A stretch of DNA of 12,835 nucleotides from Geosporobacter sp040797825 (GCA_040797825.1 JBFNEZ010000110.1:1-12835), one strand, 5' to 3'. Positions 1-6,583 are shown, counted from the stretch's first letter. Notes: generated by a model not told the origin, from the letters alone. A program made the numbers and translations.

Positions 1-30
1 AGAGTATCTCACAGATAGGACTTTATTCAT
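1..30 (-). CDS. IS3-family transposase OrfB, N-terminal fragment
   Basis: Only the first ten codons are visible. The ATG at 30-28 overlaps the orfA stop as ATGA, and the frame stays open to the window edge. The same frame is open upstream back through the A6 run at 62-57, so a -1 shift there would give an OrfA-OrfB fusion reading IVSVKYSPHM and onward. The visible residues (NKVLSVRYS) fit the short N-terminal stretch that precedes the conserved LLG..RSSYYY region of many OrfB proteins, but that region and the DDE catalytic core are outside the window. The identity is inferred mainly from position. Confidence 0.55.
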   Translation of the reverse strand, partial: MNKVLSVRYS

Positions 31-371
31 ATGTGGGCTGTATTTGACGGATACGATTTTTTCTTCCAGTTGGGTCCGAGCAGTTCTTCAGATTTTTTTT
101 TCAACCAGTCTACCTCATAGGTAAGCTGGCCAATTTTCTGCTCTAGAGCTGCAATATGTTCTCTTTTTTCTTCAAGTTCTTTTGCGTCTTCGGAGGGTCC
201 TTTCTTAAACACCTCAGAGGCTCGATCTACAAACTCTTTTTTCCAGCGTGATAAAACCACTGGACTGATATCATATTTAGCAGCAAGCTCATTTATTGTA
301 TATGTTTCTGCTAATATCTCTAAGACTACTTTGGTTTTAAATTCTGGAGTATAGCTATTTCTCTTTGTCAT
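27..371 (-). CDS. IS3-family transposase OrfA (DNA-binding subunit)
   Basis: A 114-residue protein of the size and layout of IS3-family OrfA. Residues 1-50 form a helix-turn-helix: a YTPEFKTKVV start, an ELAAKYDISP recognition region and a SRWKKEF end. Residues about 60-95 are a charged heptad-like coiled coil ending EVDWLKKK, typical of OrfA multimerisation. OrfA binds the IS ends and, alone or fused to OrfB by -1 frameshifting, directs transposition. The ATG at 371-369 has no clear Shine-Dalgarno sequence; a TATAAT on the minus strand at 383-378 would place transcription start almost at the ATG, which would give a near-leaderless message (inference). The stop TGA at 29-27 overlaps an ATG for orfB. 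An A6 run at 62-57 just before the end is a possible slippage site. Confidence 0.88.
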   Translation of the reverse strand: MTKRNSYTPEFKTKVVLEILAETYTINELAAKYDISPVVLSRWKKEFVDRASEVFKKGPSEDAKELEEKREHIAALEQKIGQLTYEVDWLKKKSEELLGPNWKKKSYPSNTAHI

Positions 372-400
372 AAGATTATTATAACTTAAATTTTAGATTT

Positions 401-422
401 TGTGTCTCACCCTATGGGTTCA
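401..422 (-). repeat. Putative terminal inverted repeat of the IS (orfA-side end)
   Basis: Read on the minus strand from 422 it begins TGAACCCATAGGGTGAGACA. It starts with TG and has a CCC...GG.GA.ACA pattern like known IS3-family ends, and lies about 30 bp upstream of orfA, the normal place. It also contains a small dyad (ACCC/GGGT around TAT at 410-420). The partner repeat is not in the window, so the exact tip is unproven. Confidence 0.5.
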
Positions 423-565
423 TTATATAATGATTTAATTTTCCTCTTTTTTTAAAAAAAATTACAGGATATGGAGCAATTAGATATATGATGTAAATAA
501 ATAATTTAGAAATAAGAAATAATGATGCTATTTTGGTGAAAAAATAGTAACAGGAGGTGTTGTGT

Positions 566-1114
566 TTGAAAAAGGTTTTAATAAATCTATTGGTTTTGTT
601 GAGTGTCATCTTACTAATAAACGGCTGTCAACCCGCTAGAAGACCGAGTCCTAATCAAGGGAATACACCAGGGAATATGGGCCTGAATAATGGACAAAAT
701 GCTCAACAGCCGCAACAGGATATGGGAAACCCTACAATTCCATATAATAGTGATGACGGTGCATTTGAGGGACATATTGATGTGAATGATTTAAATTCAA
801 GAGCAAATCGATTAGCAGAAGCAGTAAGGGAAATAGAAGGAATCGAGAGTGCTTATATAGTTATCAATGCTAATAATGCAATAGTGGGTGCAAGGATGAG
901 TAGAGACGTAGAGCTCAACCAACTATTGTATGATCGCGTTGAAGGAAAGATACGTAATGTAGATGCTGAAATTGATCAAATTTATTTCACCAATGATTCA
1001 GTTATTGTAGGGAAAATCCAGAATATTTCTTCAAGATTAGAAAGAGGTGAAGCTGTAACAAGAGTCACTCCTGAAATTCAAAACTTGATTCAAAATATGA
1101 CTATCATTCAGTAA
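566..1114 (+). CDS. YhcN/YlaJ-type sporulation lipoprotein
   Basis: A 182-residue secreted lipoprotein. Residues 1-20 form a signal peptide (MKK, then a hydrophobic core) ending in the lipobox LINGC, with the lipidated Cys at about 21. A low-complexity stretch rich in Pro, Asn, Gln and Gly follows (about 22-60), then a domain of roughly 110 residues matching the YhcN/YlaJ spore lipoprotein family, with NDLNSRANRLAEAV, GIESAYIVI and a DRVEGKIRNVD segment. Family members are found in the inner membrane of spores and affect germination or outgrowth; the exact job is unknown. I chose the TTG at 566 because AGGAGG at 552-557 lies 8 bp before it; a GTG at 557 overlaps that site and cannot use it. 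No convincing sigma-G or sigma-K promoter was found in 423-551. A terminator overlaps the stop codon. Lgt, which would lipidate it, is encoded at 5756. Confidence 0.9.
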   Translation: MKKVLINLLVLLSVILLINGCQPARRPSPNQGNTPGNMGLNNGQNAQQPQQDMGNPTIPYNSDDGAFEGHIDVNDLNSRANRLAEAVREIEGIESAYIVINANNAIVGARMSRDVELNQLLYDRVEGKIRNVDAEIDQIYFTNDSVIVGKIQNISSRLERGEAVTRVTPEIQNLIQNMTIIQ

Positions 1115-1151
1115 AAGATGGGATGGATGTTTAATCCCATCTTTTACTTTT
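1111..1151 (+). terminator. Intrinsic terminator of the spore lipoprotein gene
   Basis: Perfect 14-bp arms (GTAAAAGATGGGAT at 1111-1124 and its complement at 1134-1147) around a 9-base loop, followed by TTTT. The stop codon TAA at 1112-1114 lies inside the left arm. Because the arms carry A-rich and T-rich ends it could also act on minus-strand transcripts. Confidence 0.9.
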
Positions 1152-1176
1152 AACAAGGAAAGATCAAGGTGAAAAA

Positions 1177-1205
1177 TTGACATTTAATCATAACTTTAGT
1201 AAACT
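1177..1205 (+). promoter_or_regulatory. Predicted sigma-A promoter for the BMC-domain gene
   Basis: TTGACA at 1177-1182, a 17-bp spacer and TAAACT at 1200-1205. The -35 is a perfect consensus and the -10 matches 4 of 6. It sits just after the preceding terminator and about 90 bp before the start at 1297, so the BMC gene is probably its own vegetative transcription unit. Confidence 0.65.
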
Positions 1206-1296
1206 ATAGGCGATATTAAAGCTATATTGATAAATAAAAAAAACATATATTTTGAAAGAAAGAAAAACACTATTTATTGGAATTAGGGGGATGAAT

Positions 1297-1608
1297 ATGG
1301 TAGCTATCAGAAAAATCAACAGTCCATCTAAAGGAATTCTCCGTATGCTATCGAGGAGAATTAATGATGAAAAGGCTAAAGAGATTTTACAGAAAAGTAT
1401 AGTGAATTCCTTAGGACTTATTCAGGGGCAATTATCTGAGATAATTGTGGCAGGAGATATTGCAGAAAAAGCTTCAAATGTTGAAATTGCAGAAATATCG
1501 GGTATATGCCCACAGCATATCACGATGATCGGAGTTTTTGGGGATACAGGTGCAGTTTCAGAAGCATTGAAGGCAGTTGAGGAATGGCAAAAAGGTGGAC
1601 AAAAATAG
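1297..1608 (+). CDS. Orphan BMC-domain (microcompartment shell-like) protein, EutS/PduU-like
   Basis: A 103-residue single-domain protein. From about residue 38 it reads LGLIQGQLSEIIVAGDIAEK, then ASNVEI, and later GVFGDTGAVSEALKAVEEW. These are the hallmarks of the BMC fold: a first strand with GLI, a helix with A.D...KA..VE, and a final strand-helix GD.GAV..AL. A leading segment VAIRKINSPSKGILRML resembles the N-terminal part of the circularly permuted EutS/PduU shell proteins more than the canonical BMC order. Such proteins form hexameric tiles of metabolosome shells. No other shell or enzyme gene of such an organelle is nearby, so the function here is unknown. The ATG at 1297 is 6 bp after AGGGGG (1285-1290); the ATG at 1291 touches that site, and a TTG at 1252 has none. 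A promoter (1177) and a terminator (1664) frame it as a single-gene unit. Confidence 0.8.
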   Translation: MVAIRKINSPSKGILRMLSRRINDEKAKEILQKSIVNSLGLIQGQLSEIIVAGDIAEKASNVEIAEISGICPQHITMIGVFGDTGAVSEALKAVEEWQKGGQK

Positions 1609-1663
1609 AAATTGATCCAATAAAATTTCAAATTATTCTAGGGTTAGCGAAAATAGTTATTAA

Positions 1664-1697
1664 AGAGCAGTGATATTAAAACATATTACTGCTTTTT
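1664..1697 (+). terminator. Intrinsic terminator after the BMC-domain gene
   Basis: AGCAGTGATAT at 1666-1676 pairs with ATATTACTGCT at 1683-1693 (11 bp, one G-U) around a 6-base loop, followed by TTTT (1694-1697). It ends the BMC transcript. The rest of the gap to 1791 is AT-rich, with no promoter I would defend. Confidence 0.8.
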
Positions 1698-1790
1698 GCT
1701 ATGGAGAAAAGCTTTTTAATTTTAAAGATTGGATAGTCTTTTTTCATATTCATAGAAATAATTCAATAAAATGAGAAAGGGGGTGTTTTT

Positions 1791-2978
1791 GTGGAAAAAA
1801 TCTTCCATATGGTGGATATAGGTATCGCCCTTTTAAGTGGATTATTTATAATTTCTTTTTTGATTTTTTATGGATTTTTAGAAAGGTTATCAATATTTTT
1901 GCTTGGAATACACTGTTGCTATTTTATTATGAAACATCGAAAATGGAGTGTTCAATATGTAGTTACTCTAATTATAGCATTCGTAGTAGGGATAATCTCA
2001 ATGACTTGGTGGAATATATATACTTTCACTGGCCAGGTGTCACAGAGTACGGACATTCAACAAGAAAAGGGAAAGAACACGGCGGTTCTTCTGGTAATGA
2101 AAGGAGAACCAGAGTATTATGATATCTCTTTATTATTAGAAAAGATGGATAGAACAAATAAATTTTCAACATCTATTAAGAAAATAAAAGATTTATATCA
2201 GTATAAAAGAGCCTACGAGATCAGCGGGGCTAGCCAATATAATACTAGAGCAGAATCACTGTATAATAAGTTGGCAGAATTATTAAATAGTGATTATGAT
2301 CTATTTCTTTCTTTTATGGACTCTCCACCTTATTATGAGTATTTAAGCCAAGATATTTTTCTTCATACTAAGTATGAAAAGGTAATTATTGTCCCCCTTT
2401 TTCTTACTGAATCTACGGATTATGCAAAAATTATAGAAAACTCTAATGAAAGAATTCAGCAAATGGGACAATCGAATCTAAGGTATACCCAGCCTTTATG
2501 GAGTAGTGATAAGCTAGTCCGGAGTATGATTCAAGAAACAGAACGTCATATTAAAGGATATGGTAGTAATAATCTGGGTATTATATTGATGAGCAATAAC
2601 CATGGCATAAAAAAAGATTTAGAAGTAACTAATGCAAGCTTGAGGCAAGAAATGTTGTTCATGGAAAATATCAAAAGGCAAATGATAAAAAGAGGTTATG
2701 AAGAAAGAAAAATAAAGTTTGTCGGTTCCTATCTTCCAAATAAGAGTCTTAGCGATGCAATGGAAGAACTCCAGCAATATGGCGTTGGAGAGATTTGTAT
2801 TGTATCTATTAGTGATTTTATTGATAATATATTAAATGTGGCCCATGTAGAAAAAAAAATAAAAGAAATGGATGAAGAAAAAGGGTATAATGTAGTGTAC
2901 ATAAAGGGATGGGGGGATACGAATTTACTAGTTGAAGAACTGGAAAATCGAATTCGACTATTAAAAGTAGAGGAGTAA
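1791..2978 (+). CDS. Membrane-anchored ferrochelatase-like protein, probably non-catalytic
   Basis: A 395-residue protein. Three hydrophobic segments at about 9-29, 33-47 and 55-75 are followed by a roughly 300-residue soluble part. The basic KHRK between segments 2 and 3 suggests that loop is cytoplasmic, so the soluble part would face outside (inference). The soluble part follows the two-lobed ferrochelatase (HemH) order: VLLVMKGEPE (first strand), YKRAYEISGAS (compare Y...NGISG.S in HemH), YEKVIIVPLFLTES (compare the ..APHYS strand), IILMSNNHGI at about 264-273 (near the SAH.LP catalytic His), and GEICIVSISDFIDNILNV at 333-350 (compare PVGF...HLE.LY). The catalytic Glu of that last motif is Asn349 here. 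This suggests a ligand-binding or structural role rather than iron insertion. The GTG start has GAAAGGGGG 7 bp upstream. No heme genes adjoin. The fold call is by eye from motif order; the function is unknown. Confidence 0.7.
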   Translation: MEKIFHMVDIGIALLSGLFIISFLIFYGFLERLSIFLLGIHCCYFIMKHRKWSVQYVVTLIIAFVVGIISMTWWNIYTFTGQVSQSTDIQQEKGKNTAVLLVMKGEPEYYDISLLLEKMDRTNKFSTSIKKIKDLYQYKRAYEISGASQYNTRAESLYNKLAELLNSDYDLFLSFMDSPPYYEYLSQDIFLHTKYEKVIIVPLFLTESTDYAKIIENSNERIQQMGQSNLRYTQPLWSSDKLVRSMIQETERHIKGYGSNNLGIILMSNNHGIKKDLEVTNASLRQEMLFMENIKRQMIKRGYEERKIKFVGSYLPNKSLSDAMEELQQYGVGEICIVSISDFIDNILNVAHVEKKIKEMDEEKGYNVVYIKGWGDTNLLVEELENRIRLLKVEE

Positions 2979-2992
2979 AATGGAAAAATGTA

Positions 2993-3001
2993 TGGTATAA
3001 T
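2993..3001 (+). promoter_or_regulatory. Predicted extended -10 promoter for ymfF-ymfH
   Basis: TGGTATAAT is a perfect extended -10 (TG-N-TATAAT) 15 bp after the previous stop codon. No good -35 hexamer lies at the expected distance, as is common for extended -10 promoters. Transcription would start near 3008, giving a leader of about 85 bases before the TTG at 3095. Confidence 0.5.
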
Positions 3002-3094
3002 CCTTTTAGGAATTTCATAGAAACCATGTTGAAAGGGAACAATTCTCATAAAAGTAAGTTAAAAGGCTATAGACTAATGAAGGAGGAATTGGGA

Positions 3095-4378
3095 TTGTTA
3101 CAAAGATATACGCCGATAGAAATTGAAAAGGATGTTAAGCTCCATTGCATCCAAACAGATAAATTTAAAACCAATTTAGTGAGTATTTATTTTCAAAGAC
3201 CTTTAATAAGGGAAGAGGTAACTCAAAATGCTTTATTATCCATGATTTTTCCAAGAGGGACAGAAAACTATCCTAGTGCTAAGGTACTTACAAAGGAGTT
3301 AGAAAGCTTATATGGTGCTTTTCTTGGAAGTGATGTGGCTAAAAAGGGAGAAAAAAATATATTGCAATTTCGGATGCAAATTGCAAATGAGAGTTATCTA
3401 GAAGAAAAGGGTGTATTTAATCGGGGACTAAAGCTTATGAATGAATTTATTAATAGTCCCTATTTAGAGAATAATGGATTTAGCAACATTTATATGGAGC
3501 AGGAAAAGGCAAACCTTGCTGAGCGGATTGAAGGAAGAATAAATGATAAAATCAAGTATGCTCTGGAACGCTGCATTGAAGAAATGTGTAAAGATGAAAA
3601 ATTTGCTTTATATGAATATGGATCAAAAGAAGACTTGTCTCATATTACAAGCCAATCTTTATATGCCCACTATCAAGAGATTCTTCTAAATTCTCCTATA
3701 GAGATTTTTGTGGTAGGAGACATGGAGCAAGAATTTGTTGAAGAGCAAATTCGAAAAAGCTTTCAATTTAAGAGAGAAACCATTACAAGAAGCGAAAGAG
3801 AAAAAATTGATTGTGTGCCAAAGGAAATAAAATATATAGAAGAACATCTGGAGATTAATCAAGGAAAACTAAATATGGGCTTTAGAACCAATATACCTTA
3901 TGAAAGTGAATTATATCAACCCCTCGTTCTTTTTTCTAATATTTTAGGAGGGGGTCCTAATTCAAAGCTATTTAAAAATGTCCGAGAAAAGGAAAGTTTG
4001 TGTTATTATATATTCTCAAGAATTGAAAAATTTAAATCTTTAATGTTGATTGGATCGGGGATTGACTTTGAAAACTATGATAAAGCAGTAACCCTGATCA
4101 ATCAAGAAATTGAAGAAATGAAAAAAGGTAATTTTTCTGAAGAAGATATAGAAAGTGCAAAAAAGTCTATTATCACTTCCATTCGCTCTTTAACAGATAC
4201 GCCAAGTATGCTTGCAGATTTTTATTATACTCAATCCTTAAGTAATAATCTAGATAACATTGAAGCTATTATTGAAAAAATAGAAAATGTAAAAAAGAAT
4301 GAAATTATAGAAGCTGGAAAGGAAATATATTTGGATACTATTTATTTTTTAAGAAATAGAAAGGAGGATATAAAATAA
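3095..4378 (+). CDS. ymfF: M16-family peptidase-like subunit YmfF (catalytically inactive)
   Basis: A 427-residue M16 (insulinase/pitrilysin-fold) protein. The N-terminal domain has the usual strand-helix start (FKTNLVSIYFQRPL), but where active members carry the zinc motif HxxEH this one reads ALLSMIFPRGT, so zinc ligands are absent. The C-terminal half keeps the conserved GGGPNSKLFKNVREKESLCY motif of M16 subunits. Paired dead and active subunits are the rule for YmfF/YmfH; current annotation links the pair to EF-P 5-aminopentanol modification, a name based largely on association. The start is the TTG at 3095: AGGAGG at 3081-3086 lies 8 bp upstream, and the resulting length is close to that of Bacillus YmfF. 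The ATG codons at 3026 and 3077 have no usable ribosome site. The stop overlaps the ymfH start as TAATG. Confidence 0.88.
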   Translation: MLQRYTPIEIEKDVKLHCIQTDKFKTNLVSIYFQRPLIREEVTQNALLSMIFPRGTENYPSAKVLTKELESLYGAFLGSDVAKKGEKNILQFRMQIANESYLEEKGVFNRGLKLMNEFINSPYLENNGFSNIYMEQEKANLAERIEGRINDKIKYALERCIEEMCKDEKFALYEYGSKEDLSHITSQSLYAHYQEILLNSPIEIFVVGDMEQEFVEEQIRKSFQFKRETITRSEREKIDCVPKEIKYIEEHLEINQGKLNMGFRTNIPYESELYQPLVLFSNILGGGPNSKLFKNVREKESLCYYIFSRIEKFKSLMLIGSGIDFENYDKAVTLINQEIEEMKKGNFSEEDIESAKKSIITSIRSLTDTPSMLADFYYTQSLSNNLDNIEAIIEKIENVKKNEIIEAGKEIYLDTIYFLRNRKEDIK

Positions 4379-5667
4379 TGAATATAAATACTTTAGAAAA
4401 TTCCTCCCTAAAGGAAAGAATCCATGTAAAGGAGTTAGATAACGGACTTAAAATCTTCTATATGCCTAAAAAGGGGTATACAAAACAATATGCTATTTTT
4501 GCAACTAAATATGGATCCAACGATAGTAGATTTAAAACATCTCCAGAGGCTGATGTGATAGAGGTACCTGATGGCATTGCTCACTTTTTGGAACATAAGC
4601 TCTTTGAGGAAGAAGAAAGCAGTATTTTTGATAAGTTCTCACAGCTAGGCTCCAATGTTAATGCCTATACAAATTTCACTTCAACTTGTTATCTGTTTTC
4701 ATCTACTGATAGATTCTATGAAAATCTCGAGCTTCTTGTGCAGTTTGTACAATCTCCTCATTTTACCGACGAAAATGTAGAAAAAGAGAAAGGGATTATT
4801 GGTCAGGAAATCAGAATGTATGAAGATGATGCCAACTGGAAAGTGTTTTTTAATGCACTCAAAGCCATGTATCACAACCATCCAGTAAAAATTGATATTG
4901 CAGGAACTATAGAAAGTATTCAAAAGATAAAAAAAGAAGATCTTTATCAGTGCTATAATACCTTCTATACTCCAAAGAATATGATTCTATTTGTCATTGG
5001 AGACTTAGAGCAGAATAAGGTTTACGAGGTTATAGAGCGTAATTTGATCCACAGAGATTCTCAAGAACATATCGATATACAAAGAGTATATTCAGATGAA
5101 CCAAGTAACATCGTTCAGCAAAAAATTGAGGAAAAATTATCAGTTTCTATTCCTCTATTCAATATTGCTTTCAAAGATATCAACAATCATCTATCAGGTA
5201 GTGAATTATTAAAAAAGGATATTGTTACAAAAATATTACTGGAGATGGTTTTTGGAAAAAGTTCCAGATTTTATGAAGAATTGTATGGAGAGGGATTAAT
5301 TAATGATACCTTTGAGAGCGAGTATACTGGAGAAAAGGATTACGGACATGCTATGCTAGGTGGAGAATCAAAGGATCCAGATACTGTCTTTCATAGAGTT
5401 TTGCAGCATCTAAAGACGGTGGAAAAAGAGGGTTTATCAGAGAAAGATTTTGAACGCATTAAGAAGAAATATATAGGAGAACATCTTCGGGCATATAATT
5501 CTGTTGAATTTGTTGCAACTACTTTTATTGCTTATTACTTTAGAGATATTAATCTTTTAGAGTACCTAGATAAGATTCGAGAAATTAAATTCGAAGATAT
5601 TCGTAAACGCTTTGTAGAACATTTTAATCCTGAAAGATGCATTCTTTCTGCAATCTATCCAAAGTAG
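4378..5667 (+). CDS. ymfH: M16-family zinc peptidase YmfH (active subunit)
   Basis: A 429-residue M16 metallopeptidase. The inverted zinc motif HFLEH occupies residues 69-73 (His69, Glu72 catalytic, His73). The distal Glu ligand is most likely Glu144 in KGIIGQEI, about 71 residues on, as in insulinase-type enzymes. GSNVNAYTNFTSTCYLFSS (91-109) is the conserved edge-strand region. The C-terminal domain has SRFYEELYGEGLINDTF, the M16 region involved in substrate binding. It overlaps ymfF by one base (TAATG) and has AAGGAGG at 4361-4367, so the two are translationally linked and probably form a heterodimer in the cytoplasm; neither has a signal peptide. The physiological substrate is unknown; gene-association naming ties it to EF-P modification. 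A hairpin with a T-run follows at 5701-5741. Confidence 0.9.
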   Translation: MNINTLENSSLKERIHVKELDNGLKIFYMPKKGYTKQYAIFATKYGSNDSRFKTSPEADVIEVPDGIAHFLEHKLFEEEESSIFDKFSQLGSNVNAYTNFTSTCYLFSSTDRFYENLELLVQFVQSPHFTDENVEKEKGIIGQEIRMYEDDANWKVFFNALKAMYHNHPVKIDIAGTIESIQKIKKEDLYQCYNTFYTPKNMILFVIGDLEQNKVYEVIERNLIHRDSQEHIDIQRVYSDEPSNIVQQKIEEKLSVSIPLFNIAFKDINNHLSGSELLKKDIVTKILLEMVFGKSSRFYEELYGEGLINDTFESEYTGEKDYGHAMLGGESKDPDTVFHRVLQHLKTVEKEGLSEKDFERIKKKYIGEHLRAYNSVEFVATTFIAYYFRDINLLEYLDKIREIKFEDIRKRFVEHFNPERCILSAIYPK

Positions 5668-5700
5668 GTAGCATTGACTTTAGAAGTATCTGATAATAAC

Positions 5701-5741
5701 CATAGAGGTTGTCAGTATTGCTGACAACCGTATGACTTTTT
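5701..5741 (+). terminator. Hairpin terminator or attenuator between ymfH and lgt
   Basis: GGTTGTCAG (5707-5715) pairs with CTGACAACC (5721-5729) around TATTG. An outer CATA/TATG pair (5701-5704 and 5731-5734) extends the stem across small bulges, and TTTTT (5737-5741) follows. It terminates ymfFH, but it ends 2 bp before the lgt ribosome site at 5744-5748, so lgt must be read through it or start within or upstream of it. Confidence 0.7.
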
Positions 5742-5755
5742 GAGGAGGGATATTT

Positions 5756-6490
5756 ATGAATCCTGTAGCCTTTGAAATATTTGGGTTATCCGTTCGATGG
5801 TATGGAATACTGATTTCTCTTGGGATGATATTGGGTGTTTTATTGGCCATGCATCGTTCGAAAAAAGAAGGAATTTCTGAAGATCGAATTTTAGATATAG
5901 CTCTTTTTGCTATACCAGCCGCTATCGTAGGAGCAAGACTTTATTATGTGATTTTTAATTGGGAATATTACGATGGAAATCTAAGGCATATTCTCAATAT
6001 AAGAGAAGGTGGGTTGGCTATCCATGGAGGTGTAATAGCTGGTGTAGCTGTAGGATATTTGCTATGTCGACACTATCGCTTATCCTTTACGCAGATGGCA
6101 GATATTTGTGCTCCAAGTATTATTCTAGGACAGGCTATCGGGAGATGGGGGAACTATGTGAATCAAGAAGCCTATGGCAGACCAACAGATTTGCCCTGGG
6201 GAATCATTATAAATGGGACGAGGGTTCATCCGACCTTCTTATATGAATCTCTTTGGAATTTTGCGGTATTCTTTTTTCTACTTGGCTACGATAAGCACAA
6301 GAAGTTTAATGGAGAGCTGCTGCTTCTTTATGCAGTTTTATATTCCATAGGAAGATTTTTTATTGAAGGATTACGAATAGATAGCCTAACCATTGGTCCT
6401 TTCCGTACTGCTCAACTAATTAGTATTCTGATTATTTTAGCCGGCAGCTTTTTGATTTATCGTGAAAGAAATAAAGAAAAAGCCCATTAA
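5756..6490 (+). CDS. lgt: Prolipoprotein diacylglyceryl transferase
   Basis: Lgt moves the diacylglyceryl group of phosphatidylglycerol to the lipobox Cys of prolipoproteins at the outer face of the cytoplasmic membrane, the first step of lipoprotein maturation. The 244-residue protein is polytopic, with about seven hydrophobic segments. It has the N-terminal LSVRWYGILI, the REGGLAIHGG motif with the essential His at 90, the family signature GRWGNYVNQEAYGRP (129-143, with Arg130, Asn133 and Glu138), HPTFLYES (158-165) and a late GRFFIEGLR (199-207). The length is typical or slightly short for Firmicutes. The ATG at 5756 follows GGAGG at 5744-5748 by 7 bp. No strong terminator follows before 6917, so it may be cotranscribed with the Spo0E-like gene. 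Clients in this window include the lipoprotein at 566. Confidence 0.97.
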   Translation: MNPVAFEIFGLSVRWYGILISLGMILGVLLAMHRSKKEGISEDRILDIALFAIPAAIVGARLYYVIFNWEYYDGNLRHILNIREGGLAIHGGVIAGVAVGYLLCRHYRLSFTQMADICAPSIILGQAIGRWGNYVNQEAYGRPTDLPWGIIINGTRVHPTFLYESLWNFAVFFFLLGYDKHKKFNGELLLLYAVLYSIGRFFIEGLRIDSLTIGPFRTAQLISILIILAGSFLIYRERNKEKAH

Positions 6491-6491
6491 A

Positions 6492-6532
6492 TGTCGAAGC
6501 TGGATTGATTGAATTTTGGGGCAGATGTCGAA
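6492..6532 (+). promoter_or_regulatory. Two Spo0A boxes upstream of the spo0E-like gene
   Basis: Two exact TGTCGAA heptamers at 6492-6498 and 6526-6532, same orientation, start-to-start distance 34 bp. TGTCGAA is the consensus DNA target of the sporulation master regulator Spo0A. They lie just after lgt and about 190-225 bp before a gene whose family dephosphorylates Spo0A~P, which supports function. The clear sigma-A promoter is about 90 bp further downstream; a TATAGA at 6568-6573 would put the boxes near -88 and -54, similar to some Spo0A-activated promoters (inference). Confidence 0.6.
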
Positions 6533-6544
6533 AATAGAGTGAAA

Positions 6545-6583
6545 AAAATTCACAATTTGCTAAAAAATATAGAAAATTCACAA
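6545..6583 (+). repeat. Pair of 11-bp direct repeats in the lgt-spo0E gap
   Basis: AAAATTCACAA occurs at 6545-6555 and again at 6573-6583, 28 bp apart from start to start. The first copy is also the right arm of a small dyad (GTGAA at 6539-6543 with TTCAC at 6549-6553). They lie between the Spo0A boxes and the promoter at 6624. Possible protein-binding sites; no regulator is recognised. Confidence 0.4.

Larger units (their letters stand above)
1..422 (-). mobile_element. IS3-family insertion sequence, partial (left end)
   Basis: An insertion sequence reading leftwards and running off the window. It contains a complete orfA, the first codons of orfB and, upstream of orfA, a terminal sequence ending in the 5'-TG...CA-3' dinucleotides usual for the IS3 family. 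The family assignment rests on the OrfA protein (helix-turn-helix followed by a coiled coil) and on the orfA/orfB arrangement. The other end, the rest of orfB and any target-site duplication lie outside the window, so completeness and activity cannot be judged. The outer boundary at 422 is inferred from the terminal-repeat-like sequence only. Confidence 0.75.

Noticed and set aside
93..101. A9 run (minus strand) as the transposase frameshift site
   Set aside because: A -1 shift there meets a TGA within two codons, so it cannot produce an OrfA-OrfB fusion.
400..431. An outward hybrid promoter formed by the IS end and TATAAT at 426-431
   Set aside because: Candidate -35 sequences (TTGTGT, TGTCTC) either match poorly or give a 20-bp spacer.
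566..2978. A three-gene operon or compartment system formed by the lipoprotein, BMC protein and chelatase-like protein
   Set aside because: Clear terminators after the first two genes and a separate promoter before the BMC gene argue against co-transcription; no enzyme or second shell gene is present.
2980..3000. A six-codon open frame just after the chelatase-like gene with a purine-rich upstream site
   Set aside because: Too short to support, no known leader-peptide pattern, and it overlaps the extended -10 of ymfF.
3026..3094. An upstream ATG start for ymfF adding 23 residues
   Set aside because: No ribosome site precedes it, and the extension contains the AGGAGG that serves the TTG at 3095; family length fits the shorter form.
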